From positions 11,904,001-11,968,000 of the forward strand of contig OZ234494.1 in the NCBI GenBank assembly GCA_965153455.1: 64,000 nucleotides of DNA, in the 5' to 3' direction. The notes under the pieces were generated by a model. It was not told the DNA's origin and did no database searches. It saw only the letters and a list, made by a program, of their open reading frames with translations. Origin of the DNA: Sphagnum compactum. Lineage: Eukaryota; Bryophyta; Sphagnopsida; Sphagnales. The position numbers and the translations under genes were made by a program. The first letter of the stretch is position 1. Each line of letters begins with the position of its first letter. Shown here piece by piece: positions 44,241 to 57,099 of this stretch.

Positions 44241-47200
44241 AGAGAGAGAGCTTGTTGGTGCTACTTTACATCCAATTCTAGCAAGGTATTGTTTACTTTG
44301 CTTTGCTTTGCTTCCACCCTTCAAGTACAATTGACCTAACAAAAATTCTTTAGCAAAATTGTTGTGCATCTTAGTCTTTCTTTGCTTGTTGTGTCCACAA
44401 CACAAATGGATCAAGAATTTCTCATTAACAAAGCTTGTACAAAGCCCACCCAAATCTATCACATGTATATCCGATCTACCGGAAATTGTAGAAGATTAGA
44501 TCATATTCGATTTTTGATCAGATATCAAAAGAGAAATCATACTCGTATTCTTTCTTAATTCAACCATATGATCATCATCATTTTGTCCATTTTTTTAGGA
44601 GAATATAGAAGGTTATGTTGAAGGTTTGGGTTTTGGTTTTGCTCTTTTGAAGTCTCTTGAAGAGATGTAAAAAACTTAAACCCTAAATAATCCCAAAAGG
44701 ATGTAAGAATTGGGTGCTTTTGAGTTTGATACTTTGCAAGTGCAAATATGTCAACCATGTCTGTCAATCTCTTGTGATGAACTTATCATCTTGTATTTCT
44801 TTGAAATTTTCTAAATTAAAAAACTTAGTTTTCAAGGGATTTTCAACTTCAACTTGTGAATTGTGTTGTTTGAAATTTTTTTAAACAAAATTTCAAATGA
44901 TAATGTGAAAGTGTGGTAAAGTATACAAAGAAAATAAATTGCAACAAGTTATTATTGCTTGCAACATTGTTTACAATGCTTACAAGATCAAATGGTTGTT
45001 GACAATTAAGAAAATGCATGATCTTTGTAAGAAAAGGTGTGTCATGATGTAATGTTATCCTATTGTTGTCCCATGGTAAAAATTTCTATTGTCATACACA
45101 TGATTCTCTTCAACAAGGATGCATGTTGTTCAAAAATTTGAGAACATATGTTATGTTCATTGAGATTAACCATTATAACCACATCCCTAGAAATATTTGT
45201 TGGTAGTTGAAGTTGACTTCAAAACAAGAAATGAAAGGAAGGGGCAAGGATGCTTGCTTGCTTATTTGTTTGTGTGTTATTTTTTAAACTCATACTCTAT
45301 TGCTAATCATGTTAATTGTAGACTTTGATTAATTGGATGCTGTTTTTGTAACTCATATTTTAAAATGTTGCTTCAATCAATTTAGTGATTTTAAAATGGT
45401 TCATGAAATGGTTCAATGGCCAAGTAAATCTATGTGAATTTTCATGCTTTGATATGTGGATGATTCTATTGAATGCAAAATATGTGTTTTTTTTTTGTTC
45501 ATTATGGTGAGAGTTAAGAGGTTCATTGTTTGAAAAATAGTCATCAATAATTTTTCAAAGATAATTACATTTGAAAAAAGTTAACACTAATTAAAAAATT
45601 CATAAAATTGAATGAAAATGAACAATGAACTTCATTGAGAAACTATTATAAATGAAGCAAGTTAACACATGATACTTTTTATAACTTTTATGAATAGTTG
45701 TAAGCTTTTTACATGTGATTTCTGAACTAAGATAGGATGGATTGATATTATTTGTGATAATTGGTTTTCAACATAAGTTAAACATACCATAAAACTCTTG
45801 TAATAAAGATTTGACAAATGTCTTTAGCATTGGGGTGTTTAAACATGGAAATTTTGTATTGATATAAAGGTACATAAATTGTAACAAGACTTGTAATGTG
45901 ATAACATTCATGTAAGTACATTGATTATGTGAACAAACTATTTTTTTTCTTTTTAATTTGTTTATTTCATTAAGTTTTGTTGCATATGGCCTTAAGAAAA
46001 AGATCTTTTCGCCCCTTAGATAGATATTATCACCAAAAAAGTCATACAATATCTTTTTTTAAGTGTTTTATATAGAAAAACTTGACTATCATTTTGGCAC
46101 ATCATGTTAACACAGACCTATTTTTTATCCAAAAGACCACAAGGATTTCCAATCAATTCATATATTAAGCATCTTCATCTCCATTTTGCAATCATGTCAC
46201 AAATTCAAGTTTGATTTTGCAAGAATATTAAATTACTATCTTTGCAAAGATTTTTTTAAAATTTGAAAAAAATTTACAAATGTGCAAGTTGGAAGGCGAA
46301 AAGCAAGAAGGTTAAAAATTGAAAGATTGTTTCACAATTTTACTTGAAACTCTAAAGCTACAAATTATGTGGAAATCACAAAGTTGTTATTAAATCATGT
46401 TTTAGGTGAAAAACCAAGTAATTATCCTTGGAATGCAAATAGTTAACCTCTAACATATTTGGAATTTTGAACATGATTTCAATGTACACATTAAAGTTGA
46501 TCTCCTCATTCATTTATATTCACATTATGCTTAAATTACACTAGAGTTAAATGTAGACATACACACATTCAAGTTGATTTCTTCAATCATTTGTTCAATC
46601 AAGCTCTTTGTTCATTGTAGATATATATTAGAATCCATTTTCCCTAGTCATTTCTATTCACAATTTACATGATTGAGGTAAGTTAGAGTTGAATTGTAAA
46701 CATTTATAGAGAAAATTAGCTTCAAGGCTACTCTTTCACATGCAAACATGTCGAAGCTTTGTCACCAAAGCCTCGTACTAAAACCTCTTGTGATGATTTT
46801 CTTACTACTCCGTGTGAATTGCAAATCCTTTTGACCTCGTTCTCAATCATTCATTCATAATTTGTAACCCTTTCATGTGAGAGATTAGGAGAATGAACTA
46901 AAATTTTCAATGAAAAGACCGCACTTGAACTACTAAAATGATGATGAAAAAATTCAAAGCGTCATCTCCAAAATGTGAGACAAACAAGTCAGAAGTGGGG
47001 ATGCTTGGGATGCTTCATGTAGAAGCAAGTTGCAACCCTAAAGTCCAACCTAACCCAAAAATTTGGGTTGATGGATGGATGATTTCACATGAGCCTCACA
47101 CGAAGGTTGATTTAAAGTCCAATCACATTCATCCAACGAAAGATAGTGAAAAAAAATGCTGCAGATTGAGCTCACTAAAAGCTTAATAGAATTTTTTAAA

Positions 47201-47840
47201 AATTATTATTATTATTATTATCACTTTTTGTCAACTTAATTTTCTCAGAGCATCTTTTAATTGACTAGAAACTTCTTCTTCTTATTATTACTATTACTTT
47301 TGTCACACCCTAACTAATTATTTTTATCTAATATATATTTTTCGTTTTTGACAAAAAAAATGGAAAAAATGGTTTTTTTCTAGTGTAATTTCGACTTAGT
47401 TTTGTCAATTTTCAGAAAAATTCGCCAAACAAAACCCCCAAAAGTTGGATGCTTTTTCTGGCCCAGAAACTCATCCATTTTTTTGTTTTGTGTCTTGATG
47501 TGTCTCATCCATCCATCCATCCATCCATTCATCCATCCCTGTTGCATCTCTCTCTTTCCTTGCGGTTTGTTCCGTGTTCGTGTTTTCCTCGTGCTTTCCT
47601 GGTCATCTCCAGCTTTTCGCGGAGAACGAGCTCTCGTTCCTCGGGTTCTCATGTTTTGCGGGATCTCTTTCTCTTGATTTCGAGCTCAAAACATATCTGT
47701 AAATGTTGTTGTCGATGTTGGGTCTTTTTTCTCAAGTGCCAAAGTCGTTGCTTTTGGTCTCTGGAGTGGGAAGAAGTTAGGTGAGAAAAAAGCGAGCAGA
47801 ACAGATTGAGCCGCACCAGCAGCTAGGATCGACCTTTGCT
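44241..47840. other. AT-rich intergenic stretch
   Basis: No recognisable gene. Holds a TTATTATTATTA run at ~47203, a CATC/CCAT tetranucleotide repeat at ~47507-47537, and a GC-richer region from 47.55 kb that belongs to the leader or promoter of the transporter gene to the right. Confidence 0.55.
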
Positions 47841-47959
47841 AGGGTACTAGAGAGAGAGAGAGAGAGAGAGAGAACTACTCCTGAACAGCAAGCAAGCATC
47901 AATGATCATGCCTGTTGTTTTTATTTGAAATAGGGATTTGCTGGGTGTGTAATTTAGGC
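47841..47959 (+). promoter_or_regulatory. (GA)n tract in the probable leader of the AVT6-type gene
   Basis: About eleven GA units (~47849-47872) lie roughly 90 nt before an ATG at 47960. Similar CT/GA tracts precede the PSB33 and syntaxin genes. Confidence 0.4.
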
Positions 47960-48152
47960 ATGCCTATTTCGCAGCAGAGCTCGCAGCAGGATCCGAAGCA
48001 ACAAGCATGGGTAGAGCTACAGACCTATGACGATAATACGGAGCTTCTTCACTCTTCCACCTCTCGCTGGCGCCAGGATGGAACTAGTGAGCTCCAACAT
48101 CATGGCTCCATCCAACCGGCATCTTCACAAACCGCAAATCTGACATCAGCTG
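47960..48152 (+). CDS. Candidate first coding exon of the AVT6-type transporter
   Basis: Open from ATG 47960 (MPISQQSSQQDPKQQAW...) to a strong donor CAGCTG|GTAAGC at 48152/48153, ending in phase 1. The acceptor pair CAGCAG at 49202-49206 restores the frame of the transporter exactly: joining to 49204 or 49207 both work, a NAGNAG site. The combined protein would be about 534 residues with a longer hydrophilic cytosolic N-terminus. If it is not used, translation would start at 49197. The residues are not conserved in any family I know, so this rests on splice phase and composition. Confidence 0.5.
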
Positions 48153-49196
48153 GTAAGCTAGCTACATACTTGAGCTTCAGATTCTAACGAGACTCCCAAG
48201 CTGTTGCACCACTGCAGCCATGCCCTCTCTCGGTTGCAGCTTTAGATCACTGCAGAATGCGCATGTCAGTAGTAGGTCAGATCCTCCATCTCCACCATCT
48301 CCTGGATCTCCTCCAGCAAGATATTGTAAGGAGTATGTACTATGGAACGGTCAAGTCCCTGCCCATTATGTTGGGTAAGGCACCTGGCAAGTCCATAAGG
48401 GCTGCGAGCTAGGCAAACTCACTGCCCAACATAATTGGCAAGGTTGAGGCCATTCCATGACATTGGGGCAGTGGCAGAATCAACAATTTTGAGAAAAAAA
48501 TCATGTTCAACAAACAGTTTTTTGGTCACTATTATGACCGTATGATGGTTGTGGGAAGATTGTGTGATAGAATATGGTCAAGGAAATGACATAGTCTGCC
48601 ACCCCTTGAGACCTTAATGTTCACATTGTCAGTGTGTCCTGCAGTAATTTCAGCTTGCTTTTGCATGGAATTTGAGTGTTGAGTATTGGGTCTCTGAGCC
48701 AGCAAGTAAACATCTAGTGTGCGCTGGTGCTTTGATTGCAACTGACTTCTAGTGCAACAGGTAATATAGTGAAAAGAGAGGATTGTTTCTCACAACTGTA
48801 TTGATATATAGCGAAGTCCATATTGCAGAAAGCATGTCACGCACTACTCTGATTCTGAATCGATGTTTGCAGTACTGTAATATGATAAAATGCAGTTGGT
48901 TCATGTACTAAGCTGTGTGACAATTCTTAACTCCAGACAATGGGGAAGAACCAGTTGATGTTTTCTTGCATCATCTTCATCTTCTCCAACTCAAAAATGA
49001 GCACCAAGAGTGTCCTCTGGTGGAAGTAAGCAATGAGTTTTGTGAACTGGAGATTTGTGCTTGAAGCGAAAGATGAAGCCTTTTGCTTCATCCAGTAACC
49101 AGTTCCATTTCTTTGTGAGTGAATCTGCTGGTTCTGGATGAGGATAATTGCATAGCCTGCTTTCTGACAGATGCAGTAATCTGACAAAGGAATCTC

Positions 49197-50618
49197 ATGG
49201 CAGCAGGTGTCTCTTTGATTGAAATTTCTGAAAATATGCACAAAGTGCCAGTTGATGAGCTTCCTCTGCTCCCTCAAAGCCCTCATTTAACAGGCACAGA
49301 TGATGAAGCGAGACTGGTTAAACAGGAGAGGCTTGAACAGCTGCTGGATACTGCAGGCGCCAGTGTTGGAAGTTCAGTGTTCAATCTGGCAACCACTGTC
49401 ATTGGGGCAGGGATTATGGCACTTCCGGCCACCATGCGCGTTTTGGGTGTGCCGATCGGCCTCCTCACCATGCTGCTTATGGGTGTTCTTTCAGAGATCA
49501 GCATTGAAATGATTGTCCACTTCTTAGATCTTATGGAGGTTCAGACATTTGGAGATATGGTAGGGAAGGCATGTGGCTGGCCAGGCCGTGTGGCTGCACA
49601 GATTTGCATCATAGTGAACAACGCAGGCATTCTCATTGTGTATCTGATTATTCTGGGCGATGTTCTTGCGGGGTCCCTGAATCACAGTGGTTTGTTTGAG
49701 GACTGGGTTGGTGCCAGTGGGTGGTGGACCAATCGCAAACTTATTGTGGTGCTGCTGATGGTGTTTGTGCTTGCTCCCCTGTCAGCATTGAAGCGAATTG
49801 ACTCCCTCAAATTCTCATCGGCAGTGGCTGTTGCATTAGCCTTAGTCTTTGTCATCCTAGCATCTGCCATTGCTGTTGTGAAGCTGGTGGAGGGAACACT
49901 GGAGGTGCCACGGATGCTTCCATCCTTTGGATCCAAAAGAGCAATTCTGGAGCTCTTCACTGTGATACCCATCATGTCGAATGCCTTTGTGTGTCAATTC
50001 AATGTCCCACCTATATATACTGAACTGCAGCACCGCTCACCGGCCAAAATGTTCAAAGTGGGGAGAATCAGCACATCTGTGTGTGTGCTGGTGTATATGG
50101 CCACTGCCCTCTCTGGCTATCTTCTTTTCGGAGACCTCACAGCCTCTGATGTCCTTGCTAACTTTGACAAAGACCTGGGCATTCGATTTAGCCATGTCTT
50201 GAATGATGTGATCCGGATTGTCTATGCTGTTCACCTAATGCTTGTCTTTCCAGTAATTCACTATTCATTGAGGCAGACAATTGATGGTGTGTTTTTTCCT
50301 CGGGCACTTGCACTGGCCGAGAGCAACTTAAGATTCGCAATACTTACATCTCTGCTCTTGACATTGGTTTTCATAGGATCAACTGTGGTACCCAACATAT
50401 GGATTGCGTTTCAATTCACAGGTGCTACAGCAGGACTCTCACTTGGTTTCATGTTCCCAGCATTGGTTGTGCTGAGGAGGTCTACTTCAAAATGGAGTAC
50501 CAAAACCAGTCACGAGAACCATGCACTTGCTTGGGGCATGCTTATCATGGCAATTGTGATCAGTGTCATTGGCATAGCAACACAAATCTACAATCTCACA
50601 ACTGGTGAAGACTCTTGA
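49197..50618 (+). CDS. AVT6: AVT6/SLC38-type amino-acid transporter
   Basis: Amino-acid/auxin permease family member, AVT6 subgroup (animal SLC38 relatives), an amino-acid:cation symporter expected in vacuolar or endomembranes. The 473-residue uninterrupted frame has an acidic N-terminus with DELPLLPQSP, then about eleven membrane segments. TM1 carries the hallmark FNLATTVIGAGIMALPATM. Further family blocks are VNNAGILIVYLIILGDVLAG, LSALKRIDSLKFSSA, FTVIPIMSNAFVCQFNV, LSGYLLFGD, VLANFDKDLGI, VYAVHLMLVFPVIHY and IAFQFTGATAGLSLGF. Relatives in seed plants have several introns in this part, whereas here the core is one exon. The start at 49197 is the first in-frame ATG after a stop at 49182; the true start may be 47960 through splicing. 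Confidence 0.93.
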   Translation: MAAGVSLIEISENMHKVPVDELPLLPQSPHLTGTDDEARLVKQERLEQLLDTAGASVGSSVFNLATTVIGAGIMALPATMRVLGVPIGLLTMLLMGVLSEISIEMIVHFLDLMEVQTFGDMVGKACGWPGRVAAQICIIVNNAGILIVYLIILGDVLAGSLNHSGLFEDWVGASGWWTNRKLIVVLLMVFVLAPLSALKRIDSLKFSSAVAVALALVFVILASAIAVVKLVEGTLEVPRMLPSFGSKRAILELFTVIPIMSNAFVCQFNVPPIYTELQHRSPAKMFKVGRISTSVCVLVYMATALSGYLLFGDLTASDVLANFDKDLGIRFSHVLNDVIRIVYAVHLMLVFPVIHYSLRQTIDGVFFPRALALAESNLRFAILTSLLLTLVFIGSTVVPNIWIAFQFTGATAGLSLGFMFPALVVLRRSTSKWSTKTSHENHALAWGMLIMAIVISVIGIATQIYNLTTGEDS

Positions 50619-52053
50619 CACTTAGTTCAGAAATGATTCTTTGAGTGAATTTTCATTATGCCTCCCCTTCCTGGGGACCCCAATTCTTTTTTCTCATGTC
50701 CTTAAAAATGGCCAGAGTTGCACTGGCTGCAGGACACAAGAAAGCATATGTAAGAGTGAATCAAGTAGATTGAGTGAGTGTGAAAGGCAGGAGACTTACT
50801 GGTGACAAATGAGAAAAATCTGCTGTTTGTCACATGCTCTGCATGATGAGTGAGACATTGCTGCTGTCTTTGATGAAATTGCTTATGTCGAGAGTGCTCT
50901 CTGATGCCCTTGTTGTGCTGGTCTTGGACAACAAAACCCATCTGGCACCTCAAGAATTATGTCTGTCTGTGATCCTCCACACCCTCCCTTGGAATCAGCA
51001 GAATTAAGAAAAACTTTTAGATCTATTGCGAGGAGGCAAAATTCTCAACTCTTGGGAATCTACATGTACTAGTCAGAAAGACTGGCAGCCATATTTTCCT
51101 CATGTAAGGAATAATCTCTGCAAGGTGTTGCTGCATAAGATATCTTTTGCCATGATTTTGTAGCCTCCTCTGCTAATGCTCTCTGTAATCTGTAACAAGC
51201 TATGAAACTAAACAGTTATGCAAAGATGGTGGATCAAGCTTTGGAGTTGCATGCAAAGAACCTATCATCAGAACTGTTTGCATGCAACTTCAAGAATGTA
51301 CATTGTAAAATCTGGACTATGCTGCTTGATGAAGCAGCATAAACTACTTAGCTTCTACAATGATGATGATGATCTGCATCTGGCTGCAAGAGCTGAATCA
51401 AGATTGTGAAATCTGTGCAACAGATGATGATTGTTCATATACAATTTTTGCTTGCCCACACATGAACCCTAAAACATCCATAACAACACCATCTTCAGGA
51501 GTATACACCAAGAATTCTGAATTTCCACAACTGAGAATGCAGAATTTCTACAATTGAGGTCTTCCGAGGCTTTAGGGTTATGTTGTGTGGCTCACCTGAA
51601 TGTTGAGATTGTTTCCAATAAAAAGACATCCCATCAAAGAAGAAGATGATGACTCTTTTCCATCGAAGAAGAAGAAGATGATGAGCTTGATGAGAGACCG
51701 TCCATACGGAGGAAATGTGGTCACATCTGCACCATGCATCATTCATTTGTAGCCCACTTTTCAGAGATTTAGAGAGACAAAAAACCACACCTTAAAAGTG
51801 TTGGGAAAATGCAACAAAAAGAAGAAAGAAGAACCAGCTGGAGAAAATGCGCAATTGGCGCTAGTGTCTAGTGGCATTTGTGGATAGAAAATCTGGAAGA
51901 AAGAAATAGGTACGCGGCTCCTCCTCCTCACTACTGTCAGATTGTTGAATAGGTACTCTCTCTCTCTCTCTCGCAAAAGAACTCTTTGAAATATTCTTTG
52001 CTGCTGCAACAGAAGAAAGCAAGCATCCAACAAGCGATCGAGCGAGAGAGAGC
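50619..52053. other. Intergenic stretch between AVT6-type gene and PSB33
   Basis: Holds the transporter 3' UTR and the PSB33 promoter. A (GAT)n run at ~51358-51372, a (GAA)n run at ~51665-51680 and a (CT)n tract at ~51955-51972, about 85 nt before the PSB33 start, are the only notable items. Confidence 0.55.
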
Positions 52054-53738
52054 ATGGCCACCGGCGCCATAGCTACCTTGAAGCCACTGGTAGGAGCAAT
52101 TTCAGCACCTAAAACAACAACAACAACTGCAGCAGCAGCAAGAACAACAACAATAAGAGGCAAGTGCCATTCATCGCTCCTTCTGGCTCCAAGCTATGGC
52201 AAGCTGCCATCCTCGGGCAGCAAGTGTTGTTGTGGCCAGAATTTGCGTCTGAGGAGATCGAGGACATCGGAGGAGAGGTTGCGGCAAGTGCAGTGCAATG
52301 CTGGAGAAGTATCCGTATCCGAAGCCTCCTCCACGGAAGAGACCTCCGCAGCAGCAGTCGAAGATGATGACGCCGGGAACTGGTTGCCTGTCATCCCTAT
52401 GGAGGCGTTGCCGAAGGGAGAGCGGCGCCTTGTGAGGCAGGACGGAGCCACTGTCCTGTTGTTGTGGTACAAGAACGATGTCTACGCCATTGAGAACACA
52501 TCGCCTGCGGAAGGCGCTTACAGCGAGGGTTTGGTGAATGCGCGTCTCACACCGGTAGTTCTCCTATTCATACTCCTCCTCCCTTTGCTTCCCCTCCTCC
52601 ACGCTCGATTTGCAAGCAAGCCAAGCATCCAGCTCTGATGATGACTTCAGAGTTGTTCATTCAGCATTCAGGTAAAGAGAATTGATGACTGACTGGCTCC
52701 TCTATTGTTGTTTTAGGATGGTGCGATTGTTTGTCCCTCCACGGATACGACGTTCGATTTGAACACAGGGAAGGTGAAAGAATGGATGCCGAACAATCCA
52801 GTTCTGCGGTTCCTTACACCGCCCCTGAGAGATCTTCTGACCTATCCTGTGAAGATGGATTCGGAGTACATCTACATCAATGTCCAAGGCATCAAATCTG
52901 GCAACTCTGCAGAAATTGTGTTCGGTGGTGCTACTCAAGCTGGCAAGACAGCCAGTGATGTCAGTGTTGATGAGGTACTACTGAAACATTTGGGTTTTCT
53001 GCCATTTTCTTTCCTTCTTAAAAATCTGATCTCTTATACGCTTTGCTTGCTCCTTCGCTGCACCCCAACAGAGTGGAATTGCTTGCTCTGCAAAAAACTT
53101 GTGCAAAACCCTATTCTGCTTTACTATCCAAACCATTTCCACTGCAGATGGAATGGAATGCATCTGTAAATTTTGCAATCTCTCTGCAGGAAGTAGTAGA
53201 TCTCTTTGTCTTTCAAACAAAATTTTCCCAACTTCTCCAAGCCATGTAGTAGAGTCTCTGAGCATATATCAGATTCTTCCTCTTGAGTCACTATTATGGA
53301 TCTTCTGACAGAAGAGATTACCTGCAGCAGGAAGAGCATGAAGGCTAATTTGCGATTTGTGAAATGCTTTCAAATGAATCTCTCAAGAGGCGGTCATCAG
53401 GTTATATTATGAAAGCAAGTCCTGGATACCCCAACTGTTGCTGGGCTGTTGTTAAGCTTCTATGATGGAGGATCTGTTGTGAATCACCTAGCTAATAATG
53501 CATATAAAACCTTCTCTTGTGTGTGTGTGTGTGAGAATTTCAGGTACGGATGGTAGTTGATGAGAATGAGCAGGGTTTTGGATTCACTCCAAAGAATGAG
53601 CTTATCAATGGCAGAGCAGCAATGATCGGCTTTTTGATGATTGTAGTCCAAGAGTTGGTGAGTGGCAAAGGTTTCTTGAAAGGAATTGGGTTCTTAGACT
53701 TCTTGTACCAGTATGTCTTCCCAGGATACTCTCCTTAG
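52054..53738 (+). CDS. PSB33: PSB33/LIL8-type chloroplast Rieske-domain protein
   Basis: Thylakoid protein that in Arabidopsis stabilises photosystem II-LHCII under changing light (established for PSB33). Three exons, 52054-52554, 52717-52974 and 53544-53738, join in phase to 317 residues. Residues 1-~75 are Ser/Thr/Ala/Arg-rich with no acidic start, as in a plastid transit peptide. A Rieske-like fold follows (~108-250) with GNWLPVIPMEALPKGERR, LLLWYKNDVYAIENTSPAEG and DGAIVCPSTDTTFDL. The C-terminal segment has INGRAAMIGFLM, the LHC-like membrane motif. The usual CxH and CxxH iron-sulfur ligands are absent, as in known PSB33. The second intron (53.0-53.5 kb) contains a (GT)n run just before its acceptor. 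Confidence 0.95.
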
Positions 53739-56700
53739 GATATAGCTACCCAGCAATTTGCGAGGTGTCTTATTACCTCTAATTGGAGTTTTAGCACAGC
53801 TTTGTACATTACCTGTTTCCCTGGACAACAAGCACAACAGATCAGCCGAAAGTGCTTTTCATCATCAGATCAATAAGAGATAATTTGTTGTGCCTTTTTT
53901 TCTGGTCTAGAAATTTGCATGAATGATCTGCATTGTGTTTGTTGAATGATGCAAGTCTGTTCTTTGGAACTGCTTGACTGATGATCCATCGAGTCTACTG
54001 TGTTGCTTTGTTAGTCCTACAGATCACTAAGGGAGTCCAGTTTCTGAGAAGAGCAGCCTCTCTCCCTGTCAATGCTTTTTGAAGCTTGAGTTTCATAAAC
54101 AATTGTCATGTTTGTGAAGGATGCCACAGATTGTTCACCTCCAGAAACTGGGAGTGAAGTCTTCCTTATGATTTTGCTGTATCTATGGGTAGTCAGTCAC
54201 AATGGTGCTTGAATGAAAGAGTGACACCAATTGCAGGCAGTGGTACCTATTCTTGAAGTCTTTTAGCTTTTAACTTCTTCTTCTTCCATAGCCGACCTGT
54301 GGTGAAGTGCAGCAAGCAAGCTCCCCCTTGAGTTCAACCACATCAAATTGCAAGCTTGACCCTTTTCTCTCAAAAGCAAGCTTCTCCCAGTTCTGCACTC
54401 TGATGAAGCATTTGTAGAGCAATTTGACAGCAGGCGCTCACCTATGACCCAGGCATTGTAACAACCCACCAAATTTCTTTTAAGTGTATTTGGATGGCAT
54501 GTTCTACACTGAAATTTGACTTCTGAGAGATCAAAGCGCATTCTGTTTTACTGAGGTATCTCCGGATGTTTCAGTGGGAGTCTTTTGGTTCTGAGGTATC
54601 TTCCATTCTTTTAGCACATTTTGACAGGTCTTTACTTGGGGGTAAGGCCCTTGGTCAAGGGCATTACTAGAAGCGGGTCTGCGCTTGGCTACTGACTTGT
54701 GACCAAGGGCCTTACCAGAAGCGGGTCTGCGCTTGGCTACTGACTTGTGACCAAGGGCCTTACCAGAAGCGGGTCTGCGCTTGGCTACTGACTTGTGACC
54801 AAGGGCCTTTACCAGAGGGGGTCTGTGCTTGGCTACTGCCTTGTGTGGTCCCTTCTTCTGGTAATGCCCTCCACCTCAGGCCTTACCCTACACTTAATCA
54901 TCTCCCCACTTTGAAGCTCACTGCATTCTGGAACTGGACAGGTGGAGATGCGGGATGAAAGGAGGACCAGTGATATAGGTATCAATGTAGGGCCTAGCTT
55001 TCCTACTGAGGGCCCTTGTCTTTTTAGGACCTATTGAATGGCCTAGATTTTTATTTTTTTTGTAGGACCTATGTTTGCTATAGTACCTAGTAAGTATACA
55101 CAATTTTAAACTGGGTTCCTTATTTTGTCGAAATGCTGACTTGAATTTGGGCTTGGCATTTAGGCAAAACAACACTTTATTCTTTTTGGCGCACCGACAA
55201 TTTACACACCCTTTTTTCTGAAATAAATAATACTCATTTATTCCACATCATGATGCTCTTATTGACTTTCGTGCACCTCCTTACCAACAGAAAATAACTC
55301 AAAAAATTATTTCATTTTTTCCTACGTAATTAATTCCTTTTTCAATTGCACAATGTCAAATACTGAATTTAAATTAATATACATTTCATGGACATGAAAA
55401 GATGCATGTTAATTTGATTTTTCATATCCATGTTGGTGAATAGGGGAAAAGACTGAAGTAGTTATAAAATGGATGTTAATTCTTAAGAAAGGTGGGAGAT
55501 AGTTATTTAAAAAGTTAATGAAAAAAAGGAAGTAATTATTTTTAAAAATGCAATAATTAGGTTCGAAACAATGAGATTATTATTTTTGAAATTGTCTTTG
55601 GAATGGTCTATGGACGACCATTTGAAGGATTCCCAAAAAATTCCCCATATACTAGTTTTGATTACTCGTTGCTGAAATTTGGCAATTGAGAAAGTATGAA
55701 ATAATTTTAAAAACATATCCTTATATATTTTTGCTACGTACTTGAATCATACATAGAAATCATCCTCTTCCTGTGTGTGTTGCACCTTTAAGGATACCCC
55801 TAGCACCTTGGCAACTTCAACACTAATTATTATTTGTAGAAATGTGTTGGATGCTTTTTAAGAAATGTTTTTCTTTGAAAAAAAAAATGGTGAAAGAAAA
55901 TAAAGATTTTTTAAAAAAAATTCTTGATTATTCTATATATTTTGACTTAGAATCTTCAAATTTATTTAATTATTCAACAAACATGTGTTGAAGCTACCTT
56001 TGTACTACAATATCAGATAGAGTATCGATAAACACATAAATACAAATATTAAGCCAATATGAGTATACCATACTACATTGACCACTTCAACATATATTTG
56101 TCGAATAATTATTTAATTGTGAGGATTCCATTTCGACAGATGATATATTTCTAAATATTTCATCAGATTCTTTTATTTTCCTTTAGAAAAAAAATTATTT
56201 TTGAAAAAATTATATTATTAGTGTCAAACTGGCCCAGGTACTACTAAGGTGACATTAAGTGACATGAAGTTGGGCTCGTATGGGATGTTACCTTCTTACA
56301 CACAAGACCTTGTTGCTTAGATGTTTTTTCAAGTCTTTTTTTTCAAAAAAAAAAAATTGATGTGCATGTCACGCTATACACATGGGTAAGTCACTCTTAT
56401 TATTCTTTTGAAACAACTAAGATAAAAGGGCATTTTTCGGGGTACGCTATGACATAATAAAATATTTTTAAAATATTTAATTAAAATTTAACATATTTTA
56501 GATCTATTTTCATAATGAAGCACCTTACTTATATTAAATACATTATTTAAATCTACTTTCTAATGAATTGGTTGTATATTAGATTCTTTTGCACACTATT
56601 TTTAAAAACAATGGAATATACAAAAGAAAAAAATGTGACGATGCTTTGCGTCCTTTTAAAGACATTCATTTAAAGCACAATATCAACATTATTTTGGTGG

Positions 56701-57099
56701 TTGATGGTAAGCAACATATATTCTTTCGACATTATAATGTGTATAATTTTTATAATTTTGGCTACATATAACAATTCAATCAATTTGAATTAGTTTTCAT
56801 CCATCATGGCCACATTTCATCAATGTTCATCAATTTGAGTCAAGTCATTTTTCTTTTCTTTCTTTTCTTGTTTTTTTTTTTTTTTCCCTCACCAACTTGC
56901 CATGCTAATACAAAATTATTTACATGTCATTTTAACTTACGTGCACAAGACTAATATACACCTTTGGAGTTAGAATTCACTTTTTTAATGGCAAGTTTTA
57001 TATTTTATATTTTATATTTATCAACTTGACATGCTATTATAAGAACTATTAGTGCACACAATTTGGTGGTTTAAGTACTTATCTATTCAAGTTTTTAAA
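53739..57099. other. Intergenic stretch, mostly AT-rich
   Basis: 3' region of PSB33, then a 48-bp minisatellite at 54.65 kb, then AT-rich DNA with no protein-like frame. Nothing else recognised. Confidence 0.6.
54645..54838. repeat. 48-bp minisatellite, about four copies
   Basis: Unit ACTTGTGACCAAGGGCCTTA then CCAGAAGCGGGTCTGCGCTT then GGCTACTG, with the middle copies identical. The unit contains CCAAGGGCCTT(A/G), and an inverted echo (AAGGCCCTTGG) stands at the left end at ~54644, so strand pairing is possible. GC-rich inside AT-rich DNA. Confidence 0.85.

Noticed and set aside
48265-48366. Frame with RSDPPSPPSPGSPPARY as an extra exon of the AVT6-type gene
   Set aside because: Borders do not give a phase that joins either neighbour, and the composition is low-complexity.
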